Shown here: in pieces, positions 22,942-34,740 of the stretch
Layout of the letters: each line of letters starts with the position of its first letter
Position numbering within the stretch: position 1 is the first letter of the stretch
Origin: Brachypterus glaber
Taxonomy: Eukaryota; Arthropoda; Insecta; Coleoptera; Kateretidae
NCBI GenBank assembly: GCA_958510825.1
Contig: OY294049.1
Location: 23,264,945 to 23,328,944, forward strand
Direction: 5' to 3'
DNA: 64,000 nt
Made by a program: the position numbers and the translations under genes
Notes under the pieces: model-generated
Told to the model about the DNA's origin: nothing
What the model saw: only the letters and a program-made list of their open reading frames with translations
The model's database searches: none

Positions 22942-23277
22942 CTTACTTTTTAGGGACTGGGGTGTGTGGCTCTATCCCGTGATCCCATTTAATTGATCTT
23001 ACTAGCCAAACAGCTAAAATTAACTGACAATTTCATAATTTTAAAAGCCATTAAATCGCAATCTTAACCTCAAAATTGATATTTCTTCAATTATCAAAAC
23101 TTTTATACTCGCATTCGTATTTTTCTTTTCATTTTGGTGGTATAGTAACAAAAGTAGCCATTTTTGTTTCTTCCAGAATGTCCTCCGGGACAAAAACACA
23201 ATTTTTATCTTCAAAGTTTATTTTTAATTCGAAAACGACGTCACGCGGTAAATAATTCTTGATTTTAAACTGTAATC
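22942..23277 (+). repeat. Dispersed repeat, copy 2
   Basis: This is the second copy of the 20556-20890 repeat (GACTGGGGTGTGTGGCTCTA to ACGACGTCACGCGGTAAAT). Confidence 0.75.
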
Positions 23278-23990
23278 CGTATGTTATTGATTATTGAAGA
23301 AAAAAGGAAAAGGAATAAAAAAAAATCACATTTTCACAAAAAAAAAACGATTTTTTTTTATCTAAAAGTGAATAAATTAAATAAAAGTGTTTGTCTGTTG
23401 GTGCGGAATGACCTTTAACTAACATATTGTTTGATAAAGTTTCAAATTTGAAAGGAGATATATTTAATATGCGTTTTGGGTTTTGGAAAACGAATTTGAA
23501 TATTCGTGAAATGAGATATACCAAATTATTAATTAATTTTACATAAATAAATTATTATACATTCAAGTGTATTTATACTACTGCAAACAAAATAATGTTT
23601 CCCTCTTTTAGTTTTACAAATGAAAAAAAAGCATATTTGAAAAATATTAACAAATCAAAAATACAAATTCAAAAAAAAATACAAAAATATCTGATTTAAA
23701 AGTGGTTTAAAAAAATCTGGATAAAATCTATAGGCTTAGCGTAGTTTTGAATTTTCCAAAATTGTCAAACAACGTCATAGACAAAAATTCTTGTATACAA
23801 ATGTGTTTCATGAAAAAATAAGAAAGTTTGAAAATGTTCGTCTGTCCGATGTCACGATTTTTGTAGACACGATAACCCGCCCTGCAAGGGCGACGACCCG
23901 GTCGTATTTATTTTCAGCGAGCAAATTTTCATGAAAACATTGAATTTTTCTCGCATAATTCACAGCCTCTTGTGTAATTATACAGTGCGG
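23278..23990. other. AT-rich stretch
   Basis: No gene is visible. A diverged GTCCGATGTCACGATTTTTG repeat fragment lies near 23845-23885. Confidence 0.4.
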
Positions 23991-24641
23991 TCCAAAAGTC
24001 ACCCCCACCCCTTTTAACTTTTGAACGAGTTGAGATATCGACTTCAAATTTAGAACTCTTAAATAAGACAACTATTTTTTAGCATATATTTCATATTTTT
24101 AGCTCTTAAAATGTGGGCAGGGGTGCATGGGGGGACATTTTTTTAAATGGAAAGGGGGGTCGTGTGATACATAGTTTTAAAGCTTATAAAATTCTCTATT
24201 TAAACTAACATTTTTAAATTTTTTAAAAATGTTTTTTAAGGTTTTGATTTTTCAATTTTTTGTGCTAAAACATACGATTTTTTAAGTTTTTTTTTTTTAT
24301 AAATTTTTATTTATGTCAACTAAAATTAGTTTAAAAGTATAATTAACATTTTTTTATGATGAAATTAGGCATTTTTAAAATATTATTTGTTTTTTTTTAG
24401 AGGAATTTTGACATTAATACCCATTTTCAACCCCATTCTAAACCCATTTTTTTTTTAAATTTAAAAATGTGGAGTTAAATGGAGTCCCATGCCCCCCTTC
24501 CCACATTTTAAGAGCTGAAAGTATTAAATATATGCTAAAAGATAGTTTAAGTTGTATTATTTAAAAGTTCCAAATTTGAAGTCTATATCTCAACTGGTTC
24601 AAAAGTTAAGAGGGGGGGGATGACTTTTGGACCGCTCTGTA
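23991..24641. mobile_element. Intact palindromic MITE, GCGGTCC family, 651 bp
   Basis: It runs from TACAGTGCGGTCCAAAAGTC to the inverse GACTTTTGGACCGCTCTGTA. Both ends end in TA, and the flanks suggest a TA target. The arms carry CTCTTAAATAAGACAACT and its inverse, then TCGTGTGATACAT on the left. This is the best-preserved copy of the family seen at 240-902 and 4226. Confidence 0.85.
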
Positions 24642-24687
24642 TATAAAAATTATTTTTTTAAGTATTTGGAAAAATGTGATATATAGT

Positions 24688-24892
24688 AGAGAAAAAAATG
24701 CAAGTCGCTTGCAAAACAACTTTACACTACGATATTTCAATAAATCTTTGACAGAGACCTGAAATTTGGAACAAATTTTGTTTACTACTTAGAAAATCTT
24801 TGTTCCAAATTTCAAGTCATTGGGTCAAAGCGTTTTTGGAATATCGTAGTATAAACTTGTTTTACAAGCGACTTGCATCTTTTTCTCTTCGA
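24688..24892. mobile_element. Hairpin MITE, ~205 bp
   Basis: Inverted arms share AAATGCAAGTCGCTTG / CAAGCGACTTGCAT, TACGATATT / AATATCGTA and TGAAATTTGGAACA / TGTTCCAAATTTC. The centre is near 24790. Confidence 0.8.
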
Positions 24893-25581
24893 TACCATTT
24901 ACTGTGAATACTATTCACTGAATAGTCACATTACATATCTGCACGGCTTGTTTAATAGTATATTATTATAGAATGGTCTGTAAAGCCTTAACAAATAGTG
25001 TTCACCTGAAAATGACTGCTAAATATGAAAGCTTCATATTTTCAGTCACGTGCGGGGTCATGTGACCCGAGGCACACGTGTTCATAGAGATGTTATGGTC
25101 CAGTTTCATTGTGTTACATCATTGTTAAAGCAGGACATAAATCCCATTTAACACAGAAACGGAATATCAAAAAGGAAATTCTTTATTGAATATTGAATAT
25201 GGGTAATTGATAATAATAATTCTATATGCATGTTCTTAATGGTCACCTTTACAATACGTTAGGCAACATAAATTTCGGTCTTCAATACCAACCCAAAATA
25301 AAATACTCTAAAATTATTATCCTTGGATTTTATCATAGTGCGACAAAAAATATGTATTATACGCAAAATTATTAAAGAATACATAAAACAACTTACTAAA
25401 CACAAAAAGTACAAAATATTTTAAACAACGGGCTATTTTCAATGGCTGTCATACAGTAAGTCATAAGTTTCCTAGGGAACTTATGACCTACTGTTAAGTT
25501 TGAAAGCCATAGTTGTGTGAAAAGGAAAAATATATTTGTTCCGCAAAGATATTGTTGGTCTATCGAGGAGGCAAGGTGATA

Positions 25582-26787
25582 TAGTCCAGGGATATGAGCA
25601 AAAAAATACCCTGTTGGGGACAGTGGCTCATCCAGAGGTCTGTCAAGTTTTTCAGGTAATACAGGTGTATAGAAGCAAAACCTATGTATTTGCTGTGGTG
25701 GATTTGGTGTGGTTTTTAAGATATTAACAATTAAAGGTCAAAAAATGTCTATTTTTGCATATCAGTAAAAAAGTTTGAGTTTTTTATAATATATAGGATG
25801 ATTTGTTGTTTAGAAAACTGAAATAAAAACGATGAAAATTTGCATATTATAATAATAATAATTATAATTATTCAATAAACAATAAATTTTGCAAAAATCA
25901 ACCTACGACTTTGTTATTGTGTAAAAAGTTGCATCTCATAGTACATAAATGTGGTTAAAATTTTAGAAAGATTTATTTGATGGTTTTTGCTAAATTGCAA
26001 TTGTTTATCCCAGAGATGTGTTTTTTTTTTTGAATAATATTATGCGTACAATAATCAAGATATGATGATTCTACGGGTATATTATGAAAGGGGAAGAGTT
26101 GTTTTATCAAAATGAATTATTAACTAAAAAAAATGGGTTTTTATCATTGTAAAATCTCGTTACAAAAACACTGTCATTTTTAGCATAAAAATTTGAATAA
26201 CTTTGTTGCAATTACTTTTAGGAGAATGATTTTTCATATTCGAAATGCTAGAACAATATATATTTTTTTTTAAATTCGTGTAAAAATATCAGCTTTCTGA
26301 ATATGAAAAAATCATTCTCCTAAAAGTAATTGGAACAAAGTTATTCAAATTGTTTCTAAGGTAAAAATGACAGTGTTTTCTTTTGATAAAACAACTCTTC
26401 CCCTTTCATAAGATACCCGTAGAATCACTATTGTACGCATAATATTATTGAAAAAAAAAAAACATATCTGGGATAAACAATTGAAATTTTGCAAAAACTA
26501 TTGAATTAATCGTTCTGAAATTTTAACCACATATTAAGTACTATAAGACGCAACTTTTTACACAATAACAAAGTCTTAGGTTGATTTTTACAAAATTTAT
26601 TGAATAATATGCAAATTTTGAGCGTTTTTGCAGTTTTCTAAACAATAAATTATCCTATCGACATTTAAAAAATGCCATTTTTAAAGTTTTTTAATTTTTC
26701 TACAAGTTGGTTACTTTGATTGTTGATAAAAAACTCAACTTTTTTACTGGTATGCAAAAATGGTAGAAGTTTCGTATCCCTGGACTA
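25582..26787. mobile_element. Palindromic TIR element, 1,206 bp
   Basis: The ends are TAGTCCAGGGATA and its inverse. Arms of about 600 bp are inverted copies meeting near 26275. Examples are AAATCATTCTCCTAAAAGTA on the right against TACTTTTAGGAGAATGATTT on the left, and AGAGTTGTTTTATCAAAA against its inverse. TA ends suggest Tc1/mariner affinity. No intact frame. Confidence 0.85.
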
Positions 26788-26879
26788 ATAAGTGTACGAC
26801 TGAAACTGCCGTTTTTGGCCGAAATTCAAAGGTTCATCTTAGTTTCGGCCAAAACCGAAACATAAACTTTTTGAAATTA

Positions 26880-26965
26880 CGATGTAATTTAAAACAAGCC
26901 GTGGAGATATGTAATGCTACGCATCCATTATATATTATTCACAGTAAATGGTATATTCTGAAAAT
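26880..26965 (+). repeat. Copy of the ATGTAATGCTACGCAT family
   Basis: AAACAAGCCGTGGAGATATG is followed by TAATGCTACGCATCCATTAT and ACAGTAAATGGTATA, as at 29780 and 32900. Confidence 0.7.
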
Positions 26966-27297
26966 TCAAAACTACCGTATAATATTATTCTAGCGTAGGC
27001 GCTGTGAATAATATAATAAGATAGTTTCTTTTGCTTATATCAGGAAATGGTTTTCTCAAATCTGCGTCGAAACCAAGTATGTGCATGTTGTCCTTAAAAT
27101 GGCATTTTTATTCAAATTTAAATATACAGGGTGCGTTGAAATCGATTAAGGGGTGACAGAAGAGCTCATTTTGAGTATATTAAACCAAATATACTCTTAT
27201 ACAAAGTCTCACCGTGTTTGAGATATCGGCCTTTTAAGATATTTTTGCGAAATAAGTAGTTTTTTAGGTTTCCTAAATAATTTTTTTTTTAGATATT

Positions 27298-27784
27298 CTG
27301 CCCTGCTAAGAAAAGTTGTCCTATCTGCAAATTAGATGTTTTGAGATATGGCCACTTTTATTGTTTTTATTTGCACTTTTTGAAAACATGTTTAAATAAA
27401 TATGGCGTTGGGTTCTGCTTTATTTTAAATAAAAAATACGTGATATCCTTTGAATATATATTTGTCACAAAAATAAATTGTCATTTTAAATGCATTTGTT
27501 CTATCTGAGAAAGTTAGGACAAAATGATCTAAAAAATCCAATCAAATTACTAAGATCTGTAAAGTTAGTCCTAGTCCTAACTTATTCGTCTAGTAAAGCC
27601 TAGTTAGGAAAATTTTATTTAGAAAACATTCAAAATTTTCCACTTAGGCAAATTTTTAGGATTTGGGTTTTAGATAGGACATTTCTTTTTAGTATGCACA
27701 TGGGGCTAGTGTAAAGCAATACAATGGTGTGCTTATTTCAAAAAGTGAATTTTTGCAGATAGGACAACTTGTCTTGGAGGGCAG
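27298..27784. mobile_element. TIR element with possible TATT duplication
   Basis: The termini CTGCCCTGCTAAGAAAAGTT and the inverse of CTGCCCTCCAAGACAAGTT are both followed by GTCCTATCTGCAAA. The flanks read GATATT on the left and TATTCC on the right, a possible 4-bp duplication. The string TCCTA recurs inside in both orientations. Confidence 0.65.
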
Positions 27785-27925
27785 TATTCCTAATATGCAC
27801 TTTGTTGAAACACAGTTGCCCCCGAGTACACTTGGGTTAAAAAAAATTTGAAACAAAAACTAAACTTCGATCCTTGTAGTAATCGGTTTGGAGATAATAT
27901 ATCCACCAACAGCCAAATCCAGAAA

Positions 27926-29379
27926 ATTCACTTTTGGCAGAAAATGGTAACTCTTCTTGGAAGAGGATAATCCTTTACACCAACGACTAATTTAAAACTT
28001 TTTGAGTCTATTTCTTTATGTTTTGTATAAAATTAACCTATAATTTTTTGTTACAGGGAAAAACGTACATAAAAAAATGAAAAATTTAAATTTAGGGTAC
28101 TTTTAAGCCTTTTTATTTATTTGATTTTGGCTTATATAGCACTTTTGACTAAACCCAAATAAAATTCATGTATTCAACTAAATAAATACGCTAATAACAA
28201 TTTAAAATATTATGTTTTTTTGAACTTAAGAACCTGAAAAAAAAAACTGTTATTTTTACAGATTCACTGGTGAAATAACGGTCTGTTGGGTAGTGTCCTT
28301 TTTTTAAATCAGTCAATAAGTTAAGTTTTTATTATATAAGTTTCCGATAACCCCATCTTTGTATAAGTAATGATTTAAAATATGTGTAGCCAGCATAGTT
28401 TTATATTTAACAATAATATTAGATTAATTATTTTATTTATTAATTTATATATTTTTTTTTATTTTTATTAAATATAATTTAACGTTATTTACTATTTTTT
28501 ATATGTTAACATGTTACAACATATTAATAACGTATTAAAATATTTTGTTTGACACAGTAGTTTTTGCAAATTAAACGAATAGAATTATATTTTAAAGCCC
28601 TGTAATGGTCTTTATTTTCGGTTTGCTGAAATCACCTTTCTTGTTCTTTTATAAATATTTTGGCCTATCTTGAGTTTTAGTCTTTCCAATATCGAGGTAT
28701 GATTTTGGTTTCCCATTTTGTGATAGCCTTTACCAGGTGGACTTTCTTAAAGCCACAGAAAGGTTCAGGGCCAGTAAATTGAATGCATGTTCCTTCTCTC
28801 GCCTTCGTGTCCTGGCACCCTTATTAAGTTGTTTAAGGGATTCGTAGCATTTAGTATCACAGTTGGTTCCTCAGAACCTCCGCCGGATGGAAAAACTATA
28901 TTCAATATTCCAAGCCGATTTATAGTCACTGGTTTACTTATTTTAAAAATTATTGAAAAAAGTCAAACTTTGAAGGATTGCAATTTTTACACTACTCAAC
29001 AAAATAAAATATAATCAAAAGCAATAGTTTTTTGTAAAGGTTCCCAAAATTTAATAAGGTAAATAAATTAAATTCTTATTAGCATTTTTGTTGAATTAAA
29101 GAAACATATTTTTCATTCATACTTCAGAGATATATATTTACTAAAATTAAATAAATGCAAATGCTTAAAGTACCCTACATTTAAAATATCCGTTTTGTTT
29201 TTAATACGTTTTTCTTCGTAACAAAAATAGCTTAATTTTGAAAAGATATTTGCAATCTAAGTCAAAAGTACTAACTAAATACACTCGAAGAGTTTTCTAT
29301 TAGTCATTGGTGTAAAGGATGATCCTCTTCAAAGAAGAGATACCATTTTATGCCAAACTCGCATTTTCTGGTGAAATTG
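27926..29379. mobile_element. Fold-back element, 1.45 kb, with unique loop
   Basis: The arms 27926-28220 and 29100-29379 are imperfect inverted copies. Examples are TCTTGGAAGAGGATAATCCTTTACACCA against GGTGTAAAGGATGATCCTC, and TTTAGGGTACTTT against AAAGTACCCTA. The loop of about 880 bp is unrelated and carries the coding-like fragment at 28765-28962. Confidence 0.75.
28765..28962 (-). pseudogene. Coding-like fragment in a fold-back loop
   Basis: A 65-residue minus-strand frame is open between stops and has no initiating Met at its start. It includes INRLGILNIVFPSGGGSEE and ILNATNPLNNLIRVPGHEGE. The base composition is richer in G+C than the neighbouring DNA, and the residue mix (Gly-, Pro- and Asn-rich, low Lys/Phe) is unlike the chance frames here. 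It may be a decayed transposase segment or a captured exon. I do not recognise the family. Confidence 0.35.
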
Positions 29380-29692
29380 GCACCGACTTATTTTTTATTT
29401 TTTACTTTTTAGAGACAGGAGTTTGTTCATTTTTTTTGCGAAAAGTTTTTATTTTTTACTTTTTATGAGACACAGAACTTTTTTAAAAATATATTAAGAG
29501 AACTTGATTAAATTCTTTTTGTAAATTCCATACTGTATTGTAAATAGACGATAATTGACTATAATTGCAAATATCTCATTATTCAGAGATTAACCGTACC
29601 GCTAATTTAATGAATGTACCGGTTGTGTTTTCAATGAAAAACGAGGTTAAACTAAACAACAATAGTATTATGGTTGGACCTGTAAAGCCGGA

Positions 29693-30235
29693 ATAAATCG
29701 TTTACAATTGTCCACCTGAAAATGAAGGATTGGCTTTAAATATTACAATTCTGTGAGCCTGTTTATTCAATAAACATGCCCTGCAGATATGTAATGCTAC
29801 GCATTCCATTATACATTGTTTACAGTAAATGGTATAGTGCATTTTCCCAAATACTTAAAAAATAAAATTTTCAAAAAAATAAATAAAAAATAAATTAAAA
29901 AAATAAATCGTTTACAAATAAAATTAAAATAAATTAAATTAAATAAATTAAATAATTAAATAAATTAATAATTAAATAAATTAATAATAATAATTAAATA
30001 AATTAATAATTAAATAAATTAAATAAATTAAATAAATTAAAAATAAAAATAAATCGTTTACAAATCTCCACCTGAAAATAAAGGATAAGCTGTAAATATT
30101 ACAATTCGGTGAGCCTGTTTATTCAATAAACAAGCCCTGAAGATATGTAATGCTACGCATTCCATTATATATTGTTTACAGTAAATGGTATAGTGCATTT
30201 TCCCAAATACTTAAAAAATAAAATTTTCAAAAATA
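29693..30235 (+). repeat. Internal re-duplication with simple-repeat spacer
   Basis: The segment from AAATCGTTTACAA through TGCTACGCATTCC to CCCAAATACTTAAAAAAT occurs twice (29695-29880 and 30045-30235). The two are separated by an (AAATAAATT)n tract at about 29880-30050. Each contains the ATGTAATGCTACGCAT core. Confidence 0.85.
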
Positions 30236-30365
30236 AAAAATTCAACAATTTTATTTTCTTTTCTTTTTGCGAAAAACAATAAAATACAACAAAAATTTTA
30301 GCATTTTTTTAAATAAAATCTTTTTTTTTTTGAAAAATAAAAAAAAAAATAAAAAAAATATTTAA

Positions 30366-31918
30366 GGTAAAACCCCCAATAGTTGACAGTCTAAGAAAAA
30401 TTCTATAATGTTTTTTAATTAAAATTTTATCTAATAATTTTTTTATATATTTTATTGAATACATGTGTTTAGTTAGATGTTTTCTTTTTATATTAGTACC
30501 AAAATGTTTGAATGTGATAATACAAGCAAATATTTTTAATTTTTTTGTAGACCCTGTAAAAATTGTTAAGTTGACAGGGGTAATAAATTAATTTACCAAT
30601 AGTTGACATATAACATATCTAATAGTCGACATAACATATTTTTCTTTTATTTTAAAAGAAATATTACTTTAAAAGCATAATGCTTTAAAAATGTAACTTA
30701 TAAATTACTGTTTTTATTAAAAAGAATGCCAGTAAAGTTATGTTTTTATTTAAATTCATCAAGTTTTACAAAACGATATCAAAGCACCAATAGTTGACAG
30801 TATTTTAACCAATAGTTGACGAAAAATTCCCTCTCAACTTTAAAGCTCTAAATCTTATTTTATCTCTAAATGCTATGCGACTAGAGGTTAACCAGAATTG
30901 TACAATAACTTACAAAACTGAAGTGAAGTTCTTAGCAAAATACGAAAAATAAGAGATGAGCATTTTAGTTAAAATACTTTGATATATTTTATTTTTTTAT
31001 TGGATTTATAAAAAAAAACATTAATTTTATCTTAAAACACCCATCCACATTTAGATCTTTGTTAAATGTGCAGGTGTCCACAGATCAACTGTAAAAAATC
31101 AGGGAAACTGAAAAAAAGCTGTGGTGTACATGATAAACTATTACTAAAACAAGTTTTTTATTCATAGAGTTCTACCAATCCATAGATCAGTTTTACAGAA
31201 AAAAAGTTGAAAAAAATAAAAAATCATAACTCAAAAATAAAACAGGATATTCAAATTTTTTACGAATATTGGCTTCAAAAACTTTTTTTGTACCTCTACG
31301 TTCATGATCTGTACTAAAATCAGGGAAAATTTTTAATTTTTATCAGGGAGTTCAGAGAAGAATCATGAAAAAATCAGGGAAGTATCAGGAAAAAATGAAG
31401 GAATCTTAATTTAAAAAAACCTGTGGTCACCCTGAGGTGTATAATACAGTATGTTAAACGATCCCCACGAGCCGTAAAATTAGCTGTCAACTATTGAAAT
31501 TTGTTGATTTTTTAATCTAGTGGTTGACACCCCCTATATAAAAAGCTAAAACTATCTTATTGAGTTGTAACTAGTCAGAAAAAGTTTGATTTGAACCCAT
31601 AAAAGCCTGTAATTAAGATTAGCATGCATAAATACGTATTATTCACTAAATACTGAAAATTAAAACCACCCAATTTCTTAGCACTTGTCTTAAGAAACTG
31701 TAAAAAAATGCGAACAAAAACACTCCACTAAAAAATTGCCTGCCATATTAAAACGCAACTCTACTTGTGATCTTCAGTTGCAAATTCTAAGACTAGATGG
31801 TACTAGGTGCCCATTTATTATTTATTTCGCCTCAATAAATGTAATGTTATCTTATTTTAGGTCGTTTTATTTAAAACTGTCAACTATTGGGGTAGTGTCA
31901 ACTATTGGGTGTTTTACC
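30366..31918. mobile_element. TTAA-flanked DNA transposon, non-autonomous, 1,553 bp
   Basis: It is flanked by TTAA (30362-30365 and 31919-31922). The ends are GGTAAAACCCCCAATAGTTG on the left and the inverse of GGTAAAACACCCAATAGTTG on the right. The paralogous duplication unit (near 33124) has a single TTAA and no insert, which is a direct empty site. The 11-mer CAATAGTTGAC recurs in forward orientation on the left (30377, 30598, a variant at 30619, 30788, 30810) and inverted on the right (31495, 31880, 31898). TTAA targets are known for piggyBac and Kolobok. The GGTAAAAC end is not the usual piggyBac CCC end. No transposase frame is seen. Confidence 0.85.
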
Positions 31919-32627
31919 TTAATTCGTTTTCTTTTTGCTAAAAACGAAAAAAAAATGTTTTTTTTTTTGATTTTGGAGGGATTAGTTTCAAAATTGGTAA
32001 TTTTTTCCTAAAAAAGTTACGTTAAACGGAATTTTCCTTCAGCTTTTTTTGATTTTTTTTTTAAAGCTTAACCCTCATAACTTTTTTGGTTTTGGAAGGA
32101 TAACTTTTAAAAACAATAGGAATCTTCCCATCATAGGCCTAATTTACACCGGAAGGACTTTTTTAGTGCTGGTACTAAAATGCTGCAAAACTATAGTTAT
32201 TACTGTTTACACCAGCAAGCTCGTCTACTTTTTCAAAATTCGCGCCATCTTAAATAGTCCTGTGGAACTTTTTTAACGTCACTTTCAAAAATTAACTTAC
32301 CTTATTATATCTTAATAATAAGTTATTATACATAAACAAACAAACAATTTCAAACTTTTGAACATAACCTACAAATTACAAAACATTTGAATCGAGTCCA
32401 AGTAATTACGTTGGTCTCAAGCGTTTATACCGAATTTATTTGCATTTAATCCAGCAAAATTTTGCGGACCAAAAATGAGTATTTAAAATTTAGTATACCG
32501 AGCGTTAAGTCCTATGACGTCATTTGGCACGCGAACTTAAAATAAAGTCCCTACGGTGTAGACGTAGCCATAGAACTTGGTTTTTCCTGAAAATTTCAAG
32601 TCGATCGGATTATTCGTTTGGACTTTT

Positions 32628-33824
32628 TTAAATTCTTTTTGTAAATTCCATACTGTATTGTAAATAGACGATAATTGACTATAATTGCAAATATCTCATT
32701 ATTCAGAGATTAACCGTACCGCTAATTCAATGAATGTACCGGTTGTGTTTTCAATGAAAAACGGGGTTAAACTAAACAACAATAGTATTATGGTTGGACC
32801 TGTAAAGCCGGAATAAATCGTTTACAATTGTCCACCTGAAAATGAAGGATTGGCTGTAAATATTACAATTCGGTGAGCCTGTTTATTCAATAAACATGCC
32901 CTGCAGATATGTAATGCTACGCATTCCATTATATATTGTTTACAGTAAATGGTATAGTGCATTTTCCCAAATACTTAATAAATAAAATTTTCAAAAATAA
33001 AAAATTCAACAATTTTATTTTCTTTTCTTTTTGCGAAAAACAATAAAATACAACAAAAATTTTAGCATTTTTTTTAAATAAAATCTTTTTTTTTTTTGAA
33101 AAATAAAAAAATAAAAAAATATTTAATTCATTTTTTTTTTGCTAAAAACGAAAAAAAAATGTTTTTTTTTTTGTTTTTGGATGGATTAGTTTCAAAATTG
33201 GTATTTTTTTCCTAAAAAAGTTACGTTAATCGGAATTTTCCTTCAGATTTTTTTTTGTATTTATTTTTAAAGCTTAGCCCTCATAACTTTTTGGTTTTGG
33301 AAGGATTACTTTTAAAAACAATAGGAATCTTCCCATCATAGGCCTAATTTACACCGGAAGGACTATTTTAGTGCTGGTACTAAAATGCTGCAAAACTATA
33401 GTTATTACTGTTTACACCAGCAAGCTCGTCTACTTTTTCAAAATTCGCGCCATCTTAAATAGTCCTGTGGAACTTTTTTAACGTCACTTTCAAAAATTAA
33501 CTTACCTTATTATATCTTAATAATAAGTTATTATACATAAACAAACAAACAATTTCAAACTTTTGAACATAACCTACAAATTACAAAACATTCGAATCGA
33601 GTCCAAGTAATTACGTTGGTCTCAAGCGTTTATACCGCATTTATTTGCGTTTAATCCAGCAAAATTTTGCGGACCAAAAATGAGTATTTAAAATTTAGTA
33701 TACCGAGCGTTAAGTCCTATGACGTCATTTGGCACGCGAACTTAAAATTAAGTCCCTACGGTGTAGACGTAGCCATAGAACTTGGTTTTTCCTGAAAATT
33801 TCAAGTCGATCGGATTATTCGTTC
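32628..33824 (+). repeat. Tandem duplication, unit 2 (uninterrupted)
   Basis: This is the second unit of the duplication, about 1.2 kb. It keeps the pre-insertion configuration ATATTTAATTC at the position where unit 1 carries the TTAA element. Confidence 0.9.
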
Positions 33825-34740
33825 TTGAGTTATCGTGCACACAAAAATGTGACATCAGACGGATAGACGAACGGACGGACATGGCCCGGTGATGGCCCGT
33901 CAGTCAGTGTTTGCTGGGTAACTTTTTATGCTGAATTTAGATCTGAAAAAAAAACACCTAGATCCCATTAAAAATTCGACAGTTGAAAAAAAACTTTTTT
34001 GGTTATGTAACTCTATGCTGAATACGAATCTGCACTCTAAATTTGTCCGTCAGCAAATTTACAATGTCAGAATGTAAATTTACAATATTTATTAAATTAA
34101 CCTCAATATTACTGGGTTTAGTAAAATCTCAGCTCTTTTCCTGTCGGTACAATAATGTTGGATTAAAATTCATGCATGTGGTCCAAAAAGCCGGAACTTT
34201 TTCCCGAAAATTACAAGAGCCCGTAATACTGCTTGAAACACACATTAAATTCTATGCTTAAATTACTGTGAAATCACAGGTAAAAATTCACATTTTTACA
34301 GATAACTGTGAATTTACAGTACTGATTTAAATTTACCACTTTATTTGCTAGCAACATATGACCTACTTTATTTGCTGTAAAATTACCATATTTGCATTTA
34401 CAGTGTGAAAAAAAAACATACTCATTCCATTTAAAATTTTAAAGGGGTGTGAGTAAAAGAAAATCTGCTTTAATAAAAAGGTGTTCCCCTTGATATTGAA
34501 AGTACCAAATTTGAAAAACCTATCTGTTACGGTTTCTGTGATATCAACCTGTAACACTTTACATGGACCATCCGGTATGTCTTGTTGTTATATTTTGTAA
34601 GTTAAGAAAAAATTGTTTAAATTATTTTCTTGTTCTTTAAGCTGTCAACATTTAAAACAAAAAAAAAAAAACAAAATAAAATAAATAATTTTGATAAATT
34701 ATGTTCCTACTTCAAATATTTTTTATTTTTATATTTGTGA
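33825..34740. other. Unannotated stretch
   Basis: A GTCGGTCGG-type repeat end lies at 33825-33890 (ACGGATAGACGAACGGACGG). Further on, short TTACAGT / ACTGTAAAT repeats occur around 34260-34410. No gene. Confidence 0.4.

Larger units (their letters stand above)
29509..32619 (+). repeat. Tandem duplication, unit 1 (interrupted)
   Basis: It matches unit 2 (32628-33824) in the same orientation at very high identity. Shared blocks are TTAAATTCTTTTTGTAAATTCC at the start, CCGTACCGCTAATT, GCACACCGGAAGGAC-like ACACCGGAAGGACT, and TCGATCGGATTATTCGTT at the end. Unit 1 is longer for two reasons: an internal re-duplication with an AAATAAATT simple repeat (about 29870-30230), and the 1,553-bp insertion at 30366-31918. 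Confidence 0.9.
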
